A DNA stretch of 64,000 bases from Sympetrum striolatum (taxonomy: Eukaryota > Arthropoda > Insecta > Odonata > Libellulidae). Under the pieces are notes generated by a model. That model was not told the DNA's origin, searched no databases, and saw only the letters and a program-made list of their open reading frames with translations. The first letter of the stretch is position 1. Each line of letters begins with the position of its first letter. Location: NCBI GenBank assembly GCA_947579665.1, contig OX388348.1, forward strand, positions 13,454,001 to 13,518,000, written 5' to 3'. The position numbers and the translations under genes were made by a program. Below, one piece after another: positions 46,970-59,950 of this stretch.

Positions 46970-47150
46970 TCCGTGAAATATGCAGCCTGCTGGAACCTCA
47001 ATACTCTTACCCTCATCCACTCGCTACCAATAAATAGAAAAGAGGAATGAGATTTACTAGGCAATGTAAAGAGTGGAGTAATTTTTCCTTTACTTTCTCA
47101 CTGAGCCAAAATTTTGTAGATCCTCAAGTCCTCGTAAGGGAGGTAAAATT
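46970..47150 (+). repeat. Dispersed repeat family R, copy 4 (degraded)
   Basis: ATGCAGCCTGCTGG, AGAGGAATGAGATTTACTAGGCA and CTTTCTCACTGAGCC correspond in order to blocks of the copies at 24.1 and 37.3 kb, with many changes. Confidence 0.5.
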
Positions 47151-47299
47151 TCTATGTGAGTAAAATTTTATACAGCAATTATATGAGGAGAGACTAAGTA
47201 ATACCTCATTAGATGTCATATTATTTTAGCCGTAAAAAGGATTGCGACCATATTAAATTAAATATATATGCTTTCTGTCATTGTCTATGTCTATGAAAA

Positions 47300-47400
47300 A
47301 ACCCTAAAAGCCCCCTTTCGGCGTGTGTCAGGGGGTGCAGGCACCTTGACTATTTTCCTAATCGAAAGTCTTCAAGCCATTCAACGGCTTCTATAGTGAT
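47300..47400 (+). repeat. Dispersed repeat family T, copy 1
   Basis: CCCTTTCGGCGTGTGTCAG followed by G-rich sequence, GCACC and TTTTCCTAATCGA is repeated at 51975-52060. Confidence 0.55.
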
Positions 47401-48181
47401 TTCTTTGAGCGATGAAATGAACAGGTTGCAATAACACATGACTAATCTCAATACGTATGTAGTACAAGTGATCCATAATAATTATTTTAAAATTTGTATT
47501 ACAGTTTAATCTTTTTTGTATCTTTATAGGAATTGGAATCAGTGCTGAAGTCAAGTCTTGGGCGGTCAGAGGTTCATTAGGATGAAGAAAAGAAAGGAAT
47601 CATTAATATTGACTTTATTATCATATGCATGCTTATGTTCACATGTGTCTAATGTATATGCATACCTGGTTATAACTGAAGTTATAATATTGAATTGAAA
47701 ATGAAGTTTTGAATATCATAATTATACTAGTGGTAGTTTACTTTCGGGCAGTTTAGAAGGCGTTGGCTTTGAAAGAAAAATACGATGCCCTTGCAATTAA
47801 TGCAAAACCCTGAGCAACTTAAAATCATTGGCATATAATACTGGGTGGTTTTATGAAACAAAGTCATTATTATACATTTTCTGTGCCTTTCGCCATCGGG
47901 TTCTGTCATCAAATTATAGGAACTCAACGAGAATAAGATGTTATTAGAAGCTTCCTTTTCTAAAAACATTGAAGGTATGATGTTTTCTTCAGTTGTCAGT
48001 TTTTTTGTTATAAATAACATAGGTTCCATTTAATTGCCAGCTCTTTCGTTTTCGATCTACAACTGTCCGACATTCCTAAGTGTTAAATACAAAAGTACTC
48101 AAATAATTAATTTGGAATATCGTTTTCTTCTACCTACACATCGCAGGATATTTTACCTTTTAATTTTTGAATTCACCAAAT
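47401..48181. other. No recognisable feature
   Basis: A 100-residue minus-strand frame (47727-48029) shows no motif; the rest is A/T-rich. Confidence 0.4.
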
Positions 48182-48194
48182 GTAATTCTATCAA

Positions 48195-48376
48195 ATAAGG
48201 AAAGGGTTAAGGTGACTTTGCACATAAGGGCGTGCACCCAGGAAAATTCCCAAGGAAAAACGGACTTGAAAAAAGTCTGACAGGGCCGGGAATCGAACCC
48301 GGGATCTTCTTCTAACCGGGAGGCTGCCTTAACCGGCCCTGTCAGACTTTTTTCAAGTCCGTTTTTCCTTGGGAAA
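48195..48376 (-). mobile_element. tRNA-derived fold-back insertion with 13-bp target duplication
   Basis: GTAATTCTATCAA occurs at 48182-48194 and 48377-48389 around a 182-bp insert. Within it, 48247-48289 and 48333-48375 form a perfect 43-bp inverted repeat around a 43-base centre. On the minus strand the centre holds tRNA-like sequence: GGTTAAGGC, then the B-box GGTTCGATTCC (complement of 48289-48299) in a CCGGG/CCCGG T stem, reminiscent of leucine or serine tRNA. No A or simple-repeat tail is seen at the 3' end. A SINE whose 5' end copied itself back during reverse transcription would explain the inverted arm. That mechanism is inference. Confidence 0.85.
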
Positions 48377-48389
48377 GTAATTCTATCAA

Positions 48390-49749
48390 TCTATTAATAA
48401 TTGCCGGTAATATTTTATTGAGAAAATTTTGGATACTCACAATAATAGGATATTTTAATACCTAACTTGCCGCTTACTTTGTCGTTAGGCAGTCTATGCA
48501 ATGGAATATAATTGTAGTGCTTTAAAATTATGGTAAATTGAAGGACATATAGGGAATCGGCGAGGCTGAAACTGAGGTGAAGCGAAGTAATTCAGATAAG
48601 AATAAAATAAAATTAAGGCAAATTATGACTTACTTTGGTTTCGGTCGAACTTTTTGATCAAGTTAATTGTGTGATCCAATGTAAGGAATTTAACTCATCT
48701 CTTCCTATTGAGATGTTGACCACTTGTAATCTAAGGTACATGTATTCTTGTAAGATTACAGTACCCATTCATTCTTTATGTTGACCGTTTTTTATAAACT
48801 AGAACGCATATTCTACTTGTATTTACGCTTATAAAAGTTGCTGGTGTACTATTATGCCTTTTTTATACCGCTGAAATTAGCGTCGGAAAGAGTTTGATGG
48901 TCTCTTCCTAATATTTAATAACATAAGCCTAGATTTTGCAGACTATGAGGGAGTTACGTATGATTCATATTATTCTTAAACTTTATCTGTGCATGGTTAT
49001 CGGCTTCTCAGTATCGATCGATATTCAGTGAGTTGGCTCGTCTTGTGCCGAATTGAAATTTTAGGTTACTCGGGGTTTCAGGGAGCAATTGAAGTGACCC
49101 CCTCAGGGTGCAGACGTCGATAGGGTCAAAGTCAAAACTTCAATATCCATAAGTGGTCAAAAGACCTCGTCCCACTTTCAGTAGAAGTGATTAGATGTAT
49201 CCGAGCACACAATTAGTTCTCACGTGATATTCTATAGTCAATAGTTAAAGACATTGTTATTCCATTCTATCATTCAATAAGGTGTTGAAAAGTAGAAATA
49301 GAACCCGAGCACTGAACTTAAAACTTAACGATGTTGTTACGAGCACAGTTGCGAGACGGACTGAAGGTTAGACTGGCAATGATAAACATCGGCCTTCTTC
49401 TATTCCACGGACTGGTATTTCTGAGAAAAGCGTTCATTGTCTTATGACGCAATTCCTAGAAATGTTTCCTATTTGTTGGGAATTTAGTGTGAACTTCCAT
49501 ACTATTTCCTTAAAAGTAGGAATTCTTTTATTAGACAAATTTCAGATGACAAATTATTAGACCTATTTTGTCCAAAGGACAATTTTATGGAACATTTTGA
49601 TTAACCTGTCATCTATGACGTCAGGTGAAGAAATTATATTTGTTGTTATTTTTAATAAAGACTTGCTTTGCGTTGTTACTTTTTGGGTCTTTGTGCTTCA
49701 CTTCCGTGTACCTGTTCCGTTTACAGCATTTTGGTTTTGTAAGAAAAGG
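48390..49749. other. No recognisable feature
   Basis: Mostly A/T-rich DNA, no paired repeats or frames of note. Confidence 0.45.
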
Positions 49750-49865
49750 AAGGGAAAATGACCTCATTCATCACTTTAACTATTATGCCTCATTATACTA
49801 GCACTAGTAGCTGATATTAGAGGGGGCCGAGGTTCCAACCAGAAGGCTGAATACTTCAAAAACAT
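49750..49865 (-). repeat. Dispersed repeat family R, copy 5 (fragment)
   Basis: On the minus strand GAAGTATTCAGCC...GGTT...CCCCCTCT...GCTACTA...ATGAGG matches the first third of the 37-kb copy with many changes. Confidence 0.45.
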
Positions 49866-51974
49866 TAAGAATCTTAATTTTCTGTTTCTGAATAGCTATG
49901 AGTATAGAGCATACATCAAATTGATTTATTAGAAGTTTCTACTTTATTATTTGAATTGTTAATTATATTGCTGCCACGATTAAGCATCTTATAAAATATT
50001 CTTACCTTACCTTCTTCGTACCTTAGGTTCATTGCAGGCTTAGAGAACAAAATAAACGGCTATGATGTTTAACTGATCAAAATGATAGAAACTTTCTTCT
50101 TATTGTACGTTATATTTTTTATTGGGAAGTTTAATGTTTTGCCTGTTACTTCGGGAGGATCAATCCGAATATTAGATTTTAAAGGTGGATAAGAAAATGA
50201 AAGTGCTCGCGACATCGACACGAAAATCGTTCGCATTTCGAGAAAGAATTCAATATCTCGTCGAAATATTACGAGTGGTTTCCTTGACAACCGGAGTTGT
50301 TCGGCTCGACATCATCAAATCCTCCCGTATGATATGCAAATGCGAGTTTTGACTTAATAAGACGTTTTCCATGGAGTTATCGAATTGGAAATGGAACGGA
50401 AAGAAAGAACTTGTTTGCATTTGTTTTTCTCCCCTCCTTCGAAGCACCTTTATTTTGCTTAGTATTTCTGACATTTCCGAAAGCTTTTATATCTCGAGAG
50501 GTCGTTTTCTTTCATAGGCGCAAGGTTTGCGAAATTCAGTGTCACTTTTTCAGATCATTGGCAATTTAAGGCGAGTGGTAGCAATTCTCCAGGGAATTAT
50601 ATTTTCTTTTTGGGCCTCAAGGATGACTTCTACTTTCTGTCTTCCTTTATCAACCCTGGTTAATTAGCTTTCTTACTTTATTATAATATAAAAAAAAATT
50701 TGTGATAAAGAAATTTATTGCGAGATGTAATAAATTAAGGAAATTATTATCAAAGAATTTGACGTCGATGTAGAAGTAGGTTCTCAAATGATTTTTAAAG
50801 ATATATTTTTATAAAATAGCTATTGCAATTTGAGAAAATTTACTTTTTTGGATCTTCGTTTATAAGAGTATATCAATATTTACATAATAAAATATATTTA
50901 AACATTTCCGTGTTACATAACTCGGTGGAGTATGAAAAAAAATCGTGAAATGCTGTTTTAGGATACTTTTGTGATTTATAAACTTTCTTTAAATCTGCAA
51001 ACATGATACATAATAAAATTTAGTCGATAAATTATCAATTACAATAATTTTACCATCCTTACCTTTGTTACAATATTTGTTTCGCTCCATAAGAATTTAA
51101 AGGCATCTTCACTAAATAATTATGTTACTGTAAAAAAATGGCTGTTGCTACAACGGTAGCGCCGTCACTTCACAGTTTGTTTACATCAGTACCTCCTTAA
51201 AGGCCGCCATAGACTAACGCTAAATCAGACTATTGATACAATAACCATCTTCAATGTAATTTCGTATTGCGTATGTTTTATTATGCGTTTTGCTTCTGCC
51301 ATTATTATCTATAGGATAAGAAATTAAGTGGGTTCAAAAGTATTCTCAGTTTCTTCGTTTTACAAGCAATTAACTCATAATTAACTTAAGTTAAGAGTGA
51401 ATGGAAATAATAACGTATCGATTGTATTGGAACATACATTAATCGTATTTTAGAATTTTTTGCTCTTTAATATGTTCCCTAATGGAAGACAGAGACAAAA
51501 GACGTTGGATGACATAATAGGTGGGGTTAATTATAAGGAAATGAAGGAGGTGACATTTTGCGGAGGATTTGGAGATACTCCTGAGTTATCTTCAGCGCTG
51601 ACTTCAGATTAACACTGCTCAAACTTTACATAATCATTGAAATTGCCTATTACAAATCACATTTCAGCTATCAAGATGTCTGATTCTATTTCTTCTGGTC
51701 AAATATTCTTCTGTCTACGATCTTGTTTGTTGTAGAAGTTGTCAATTTACTCCACTGTTCAAGCATTACCGTCCTTTTGATTGCAGAGCCCTTATTTTGA
51801 TGCCCTACTTCCTTACGGTTTGTAATCAGATCTGATGGGCATGCAGGCGAATGTACAGATGTACTTTGATCCTACAATAAGATTAATGTTTGATAACGGC
51901 AACGATGAATTCAATTTCAATGCTTATACATTAGTTTAGCATTACACTGATTTACCCTAGTTATCTAAGACCTT
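49866..51974. other. No recognisable feature
   Basis: Two short frames near 50069-50474 on the minus strand lack motifs. The remainder is A/T-rich. Confidence 0.45.
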
Positions 51975-52060
51975 GCGAGCCGCCTTTCGGCGTGTGGCAG
52001 ATGGTACAGTTACCATTACTCTACTTCCCTAATCGATTGCTTTCGAGTATCGTTCGCGAA
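51975..52060 (+). repeat. Dispersed repeat family T, copy 2
   Basis: CGCCTTTCGGCGTGTGGCAG, TTACCATTACT and TTCCCTAATCGATTG match 47300-47400 in the same orientation. Confidence 0.55.
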
Positions 52061-54574
52061 TAAATGGATTCCCCATCCTTGTTAGCATCTATTTTGTGAT
52101 CTTCGCAGTATCTGAACGAACTATATAACAGGAATGTCACATTTTATCAGTTACATTTCTGAGAGCGTTATTACTTTTTCTGGACTTAATTAATTAATAT
52201 ATACTTTGTATTAATCATATATATTTTTAAGATTCCCATCCTGCGTCGTAAAACATGTGAATAACGCTTACTGCTTAACATTAATAATTATTTACAGAGC
52301 ATATCGCCTTTTGTGGTAACTTTTCTAGTTCCCGAATTCAACATTTATCAACAGGGCTCCATACACTCCTTGCTTTCTCAAGGTGAAGCCTAGCTAGCGT
52401 TAAATAACATCGCTCGCAGATATAATAGGAAGAATGAAAAACTTAGCTAATATTCGTATAAAACCCTTTAAGGACCGTAAGAAAACTACAATTAAAATAC
52501 CATTTTCTTCTTTTAAATTCTTTTATCTGTGTCAAATTATGATATCAACTCAATTCTTATGAACATACATAACCTAATTACGTTGGTATAAAATATAAAA
52601 ATTAAAAAAAAATGTGGGCAGCCTATCATTAGAATAGGACGAACTGTAAACTAACCAGAATTTTTTAAATTCATGGGACAAATATGTCCCTTGCTCCTAT
52701 AAGGGATGGAGAAAATTAAATAAACCTTCTATGTTGTCTTTCAATTGTATTAGTAATATGTAGTTCCACGAATAATAAAATTTACTGCGAATTTTATTCC
52801 ATAAATTATATCAGCCATCCAGCAAAAGTATCTCGACAGTATCCACATATAACAACTCTTCTGCATTATCTACACCGGGAAAACACTAGATCATTAAACA
52901 TTATCTCACTCTAAATAAATCTACTTATGAACAAAGATGCCACGTTAGTATAAGTATTTACGTTTAAGTCGATATAATTTTCATCAACTTTAATTAATAC
53001 CCTTGGAATTCGGAACTGATTCAACGTAGCGATTTTTATACAAAACACACACAAAATTTGGATTTGACGAAGGGAAATATTACAGTTTCAGTTGTGAGAG
53101 TGTTTCCTGGGGTTGCGGAATACCCCTTGAATTGGGGTCGCTAAATGAATCGTCCCCTGTATTTGGATTGTAACTTCATTCCACTTACTCGAGGTTTTGG
53201 TCATCCCCCGCCGTTTAATCCCTAATCATCCGGAGGAAGACAAAATTTCCGGCGACGCATCGTAATTGGGCAACACAACGACGACCCTCCCCCATCCGTA
53301 AGGATCTCGAATTTACGTCGCTGCAGTTGGGCGTCTCCAAGACGAAGGATGGGCTTGCATAAGCGGAGACCTCAAGGACCGGTTTAGCATTAAAACCGCC
53401 CCGACCGCCAACTTAGCTTAAACTCCTCTCTGGTCAATAACTTCCTCAGCCTGCGTTTCCGGCGCGCGTGGGAGGCTTACTGCTCCCCACCCCTCTCTCC
53501 CCAGCCTCCGGGAGTGCCCCGCCCTCCCTCTTCGAAGCCCTCTTCCCCAGAAGCCGCGCCCAACTCTTCCTTTATGTCACCCCCTCCTTCTTGGTTCACC
53601 CCAATTTGTCTGCCTTAATCCATTTATCGTGAGCTCTCTCTCCCCTTACCTCTCCCCCCAACATCTCCTCAGCATCTTACTTTCCGCGCGGATCCTCGAC
53701 ATTATGCCGCGGGAGGGTTCTCCCGGAGGGGGTGCCCCACTGATTTCAACAATGCTCCATTTGTCAAGCTAATTTCACGTGGCGAAGGGAAATAATGGTG
53801 CTCTTCCGGAAGAGATATCTTCAACCTCTCCAATAGGTCAAGGGCCTCCGGATGGATGGTAATTCTAACTTCCGAGTTGGTTGCCCGATGGTGACGGGCG
53901 TAGATCAAAATGGATGATTCGGTTCGGACGAGCCTTTTGCGTTCGAAGCTTCCGGATTGCGAAATTAGGGTTGAATTACTGGGATTCGGAAGGACGCGGT
54001 TGGGTTTGAGGGTTTGAAGGAGGTTGGTTTTGAGGGTGAAGCAGGAGGTCCTCGTGTTGAGTCCCTCTGGAGTTGCTCCTAAATGTTGGAGGGGTTTGTA
54101 TCATTTATCACCAGAAGTATTCCCTCACTTTGGTATTCCCAAATCTGTTTGCTTTATCGAAGATGTCCAACCCTATTGGCTCGGGGAAACACAAGGTATT
54201 TTATAAACCATAGCAACGACTGCTTATATTAGACCATCCTATTTCACCTATTGGCCATTGGCCACAGATTACTGAGCTCCACTTCATTGTTGATGAAGGG
54301 CATAAGTTACGAATTGAAGTTCATCTTTAGTTGAACAACGGGAAAAACTATGTGAATCTATTATTTTAACGACGATGAGCAATATTATAAAGATATTTGT
54401 TAAAAAAAGAGTAGACAAATATTGGTTTTAACAAATATTTGGCGATAAATATTGGTTAGCGGCATTTAAATAAGATTAGTCGGTCCCTCAGGTGCTCGGT
54501 TTAGTGGCTCTTGTGCTTGTCTATTAAGGTTTTACATAGTTTTAAAGACTAGAGTCATCAACATCACTAGTGTT
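52061..54574. other. No gene called; G/C-rich island at 53.1-54.0 kb
   Basis: 52061-53080 is A/T-rich without features. About 53100-53960 is markedly G/C-rich, with a long pyrimidine-rich stretch (53440-53690) on the plus strand. A 68-residue minus-strand frame at 53702-53908 reads like ordinary protein but matches no family I know and opens without ATG. A host exon, promoter or conserved regulatory block is possible. Confidence 0.4.
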
Positions 54575-54599
54575 CTACCTTTCGGTAGGTTCATGTACA
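54575..54599. repeat. 25-bp sequence shared with 15989-16013, inverted
   Basis: Begins CTACCTTTCGGTAGG and ends TTCATGTACA; identical to the complement of 15989-16013, including most of that hairpin. The flanks are similar for only a few bases (A-rich). It may be the end of a dispersed element. Confidence 0.55.
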
Positions 54600-57285
54600 C
54601 TAAAAAAGCGCCATCTCCTTAATTTCCTTATGTCATCCAAAATCTTTAATAGAGTCATAGGGGAAGTTTTTCTATCAGTACGCGCAACGCAGTTTAAAAG
54701 GTGAATGCGGAAGGATTTCAATGAACACCTTGACCTTCGAAGTGAAATGTTGTCCGTCTGCTTTAACGTCTTTGCGAAATTTTAAGTTAGCCCGATCTTC
54801 TTCCAATAACATTAAAGACCTGTCACGACGTTTAAAAAGATTGCTGCAAATATAACAGAATCGTCATAGCAGGATAACCACCATAAATTTATAAAAAGTA
54901 AAGAAATAGGATTAGTAGCTCGTAGTAGTAATTCATTAAGATAACATTAAAATTTGCATTCTTTATTTATAAATTTATAAATGAAATGGTTAATAACATG
55001 TATGGGAATTATCGTTAGTAAGAAAATGTACCTGCCATTCAAAACTGCACCTACGGAATACGTCCTAATTTTCGTTTGAGAGGTATCAGGAAATCGATTC
55101 AGTAATATCATGAATGGAATTACTTTAGAGCTCCGTGACATTTATATAATCGAATTTTCATTCCCTTAATCAGGTCAGAGTTTTAATCTACTTATCAAAT
55201 GCAGGTAAAGAGGCAATTTTCTGGTTACAATTTACAAATCCTAGATTTGATGGCAGTAATTATACTGTTATTACATTTTTGCTTCAGTTATGATTAACCA
55301 AATGATTATCGAAAAAGTTGTAAATTTAATCGTTTGAATCTTAGTCCAATTTAGTAGCTATTGAAAAGATTAGATTTCGAGATGGTATCATTATCAATCC
55401 TACCTCAGGACATCTGAGTTTGTAGCAAATGAGTTACCGATAATTCTGGGAGGGTTGGAATTTGCGAAAGTTCGAATTCTCAAAAGTTGAAGATGATGAA
55501 TATGATTTTTTTCAGTGACTGTCGTATCCTGGTTCCATCAAAGTAATTAATACTAATTCCCTTTGCTGTAATACTTTTTCATTTTGTATTTGGGTGTTTA
55601 AGTCCTCAGTAAAATTATTAACATAAGATACTGAGTAACGTTTACACGATCATAGGTCTCATCAGAAAATATTTGAACACATGAGTGGCCACAATCCTGT
55701 GAGCCTAGTGCACTTAAGATTAAAGATGTTCCTAATTGTAACTTGTGAATAATTTTGATTACGAAAAACTTCAGACATGATCTCTGAGAATGTCTAAAAC
55801 ACTTCCATTGCAATATCATTCGTAGTGTTCATATTTTGAAAGCATACTTACACTGAGCTCATTAAAAGGATATATTGCATGATGGATTTCATTTTATGGA
55901 AATTCATTCGGCAGATAGACAATTTTATAGTAATAAGTGTAAGAAAATAGGACATGCTGGTATCTATTTTATTAGGTCATTACAAAATACATTCTGAAAC
56001 CTCTAGTAAGTATTGTCATACTGCGCGAATCATTACTTATGTTATATTTTTACGTAGCCTTATGTAAAATTTAATCATTATAATCCTGCTAGTACAAATC
56101 AACGCAACAACACAATTAAAATTCATCATACAAACAATTGAATACGAGGGATGAAAGTTACTGACAGATTTAAAAATAATAAAAACATAAAATTTTAAAA
56201 TATATTAACTTTTTCTATTTTATAAATTGAATGATTTCAAATCGTTCTTGACGATTTTAATACCGAAGTAAGAATTATTCATAAAGCTCTAGGTTAAAAT
56301 TCCATATTTCCTTTCTCGCATCTTTTTCCAATTCTTTACCCCAGTTTAATTTACCCAGCCAGATGCAGACGTAGTACTCTTCTTATTTAACCCGCCTCTT
56401 ATTGATAAGGTCGTTTACCCCGCTGTAACCGTGGTAACCTCTTTGGCGAGGTCCAAGAAATCCTTTTTTGACTTCTCGATTCTTGATAAAGACGGACTCC
56501 GCAGTTTTTCACCCCTCCCGAGGCGAACTCCCTTCGTTTCCGGTCGCAGGAGACACTGAAAAGTGAGCGGATATTGACGCTTTTATCATACTCTTAGGTG
56601 GAACCTGTCCGAATTATATTGGCGCCCAGGGCGATGAAGAATTTGCAGAAAATCCCAGCTTCCATATGGCGCAGTGGGCCTCTACATACGTTCTTAGGAT
56701 GGGTGGTTAACTTCTCTGCGTCTTTCCTTAAAATTGCTCTTCTCTTTAGAGCCCATACGTTTTTTTGGTTCTGGTACATTCAAACAAGGGGAGAGTTTAT
56801 TGGGTCACGGTTCGAGGAGCAGATTTGCTGGTGTTTTCTTTGTGGAAAAACGAATATTTTTCATCCATGTTATGTAATAGAGGATATAATGCTAAGGTCC
56901 GCTGTTTTTTTATATTCTGCCCGCAGAAATAAAATGTTAGGTTAAAAATCCAGGCAAATGCTTACATACATACCCGCTAAATGCCAAAAAACTTAAGATC
57001 CTTTAAATGTTGGGAAAACTTTAATATTATTCAAATTCCGAAGTCGGGTATTATGAAGTTCATCCAAGCATATTTAAGCCAAGTCAACTATTCATATATT
57101 GTTAGAGTTTTAGAACTTGTAATTATTTATTACATATAATTTATGGCCTAGGAAATAGTGTATTTGTGTATGGAAAATTACTATCAAACTTAAAGTTTTT
57201 TCTATTTTTTAAACTCAAAATGAAATAGCAGAATTATCACCTGCCTACTTTCAAATATTGATCAATCTGGAATTCAAGAAAATTT
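54600..57285. other. No recognisable feature
   Basis: A/T-rich, with a more balanced stretch at 56380-56640. Overlapping frames at 56594-56945 on both strands have no motif. Confidence 0.45.
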
Positions 57286-59950
57286 CATGTACCAATTATT
57301 TAGGAACTGCTTTCATTTTATCGAAGTTTTTTCAGTGAAAAGTACGCAAATATGTTCAAGTATTCTTCATGGAAATTGCAGCTTCTCTTACACTTTCATA
57401 ACAAATGATAACTTAAAATTTTCTTCTAATGTTTTATTCAAAATTTTCCTCAGATTTTTTTCCATATTTCTTCATCAAATTTTTCATCGAACATTTCTTC
57501 AATCTTTTCTTGAAACGATTTAATTTTGCAATTATTTCATATAATTTTGGAATGAAGGCCTTTGCTGCGTTTCCAAAAAATCTTCAGCATTTATTTCATA
57601 TAATATTTACAAATTAAAATCGGTTAGTAGGCTTTAACAACAGGTAAACACAAAGGAGATAAGTTTTTTGATTACATGAAGGAAGTAATGTGCAAGATAA
57701 ATCTCTTAATTTTCTAAATATTAAATCTGGAAAAATCATATGCTTAGCCATTATAAAATTCAACCCTTCATTAAAACGTAATTTCATATCCGTATTTTTA
57801 TGAATTTTAGTATAACTTGAACACCTTTCAATTTTAATAGATTCGATATTCTCCAATATCATATCTATAAAATTATCATATGCATTCATCTTATTCGTTT
57901 CAATTTAACATCGAAATCTCTTAATTGGGAAGCATTGATTGGTCATCCTTTAAAACGTTTGATAGCAGAATACGTATATTTTCCAATACTCATAAATTAT
58001 ATTGAGTAAAGTTTAAAATTCATTAATAAGATTTCATATGGATTTTACAGGTTGTAGAGTAACAATTCATTTGCTAGATATGCAAAGTAAGTTACAGATA
58101 TTTGATGAGATTAATTTTGATGGATAGCTTTACATGATATGTGGGTCTATTGAAAGAATTGATTAAATCTACATATTTTAATTTAGTTTTTTGGAAGGGA
58201 ATGAATGGCTTAATTATTGAAGAATATTGAAATTCCTCATATTTATAGAATCAGTCAGAATTTAATCCGAAGAGTTTAGCGAAACATCCTGGTGAATCAT
58301 TTCTCTGCCATTTAAATCTGCAATTTTCTTCTACTAAGATTTCATCAACAAGAATCAAATACTACTTAAGTTGGAATCAACTATAACGCAATTTTTCATC
58401 TCAAAATATCTCCAAAGATTTATCCAATGAAATAACTGATTGAGTTCTTTCACTGAGTTCTTCATAATTTCAAAATCAATCAATTTAATTCCATATGCTG
58501 TCAAGAGAAGCAGCCTTTCTATTTCCACAGAAAAATCGCAGTGGAAATAAAAGAAGTTACATAATAATCAGATTCCTACCTTTATCGTTTTAAATTTAAT
58601 TTATCTGGGTTCCAACTCCATTTTATCATCGTAATAAAGTTTGAATACAATGAACATTGCTATTTCAGGGGGAAAATATCAGAAAAAATTTACCTGTTGA
58701 AAGAAATTCTCCGGGTCTTCATAGTTTTCATAGCTACAATTTCAAAATAGTTTCCTTTTCGGATTATAACACCTTCGATAAAGTCATATGCTACACAGTT
58801 CAATTTTAATTTATCTGTATTCGAACTACATTTTTTCTAATTAGTATAGTTAGAATAAACTGAAAAATAAATTTTAGCAGCAAATAATGCGAAGAAACGT
58901 TTTTCAAATGATGGAATGAAACAATATTGGAAGTCTTCGTATTTCTCAAAGCCATCGATTTAATGTATTTTGGTTTATATTTCTTCTTATCTTAGTAATA
59001 AAGCTGTAATTATTTCTTTCGCAATGATTAATGTTGAGTAGCATTTTTCCGATGGAAGATCAACCTAATTAGGGGTGAGCTTAGAGATATTTTAAGTGAT
59101 GACACAGAAAGTGTGAACAGAGTTTTAAAGTTGTTTTTTAGGGATGCTGGTCTATATAACCAGATTTGACCATTCCTGGGAAAGATATTCTGTCCCAGAT
59201 TAGGAACAGATTTGTGTGTGTGTTTTATACATTGATTTTATCTATACTCTGTTTTGTATTGACTATTCAATTTTAACACAATATCTAAATACTAAATCAA
59301 TTACTACTACTACTACCAATAACCAAATTCCTCACATTTTTCGTAATTTTATTAAACAAAATGGTAGAGCTCGAATTACCTATCTTTTACCCTCGAATTT
59401 TCAATGTTCTCTCCCTAATAATAATTTTCTCTACAGTATTTTCTTTAACTTTTTCTTCAAATAAGTTCATTTTGCATTTCTTTGATATCATTTCCGCAAA
59501 TTGAATCGGTAGGCAAAATTCATAGAAAATAAATAACATAATGACGTAAATATTTCTATTTTAAATTTATCTGAGTTCTAACTGAATTATATTTATTTAA
59601 TACGGTTGAAATAAATTGAAAATTACATTTTAGCAGCATATTATGCCAATAAGTGATACGGCAAATCAATCTGTTATCCTCGTTTTTCCATTATTACCTC
59701 CCTAATAATAATTTTCAGTAGAAAATTTTTATTTAACTTATCTTCAAATAATTTAATTTTGTACTTCTTTGATATAATCTCCAAGAATTGAATCATAGAT
59801 AACAAATACCAAGAAGATGAAAGTATTTTTATTTTTAATTAGTCTGAATTCGATCTGAATTTTAATTATTCAGCATAGTTTGAATACATTGAAATATACG
59901 TTTGAGCAGATAATAATTCCAAAAACGAGATGGCAGATCTCAGCAATTTG
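57286..59950 (+). repeat. Old tandem array, period about 285-290 bp
   Basis: CTCCCTAATAATAATTTTC occurs at about 59409 and 59699 (291 apart), each followed by TTAACTT-TCTTCAAATAA, then TTCTTTGATAT-ATCTCC-type sequence. A block TTTAATTTATCTG-GTTC-AACT...ATT-AGCAG recurs near 58595, 58805, 59560 and 59840. The last two units are clear; earlier ones become unrecognisable towards 57300. The array is very A/T-rich and its short frames carry no motif. Confidence 0.5.

Noticed and set aside
53702..53908. Protein-like 68-residue minus-strand frame
   Set aside because: No ATG at its start, no family recognised, no splice evidence. Noted only as part of the G/C-rich island.
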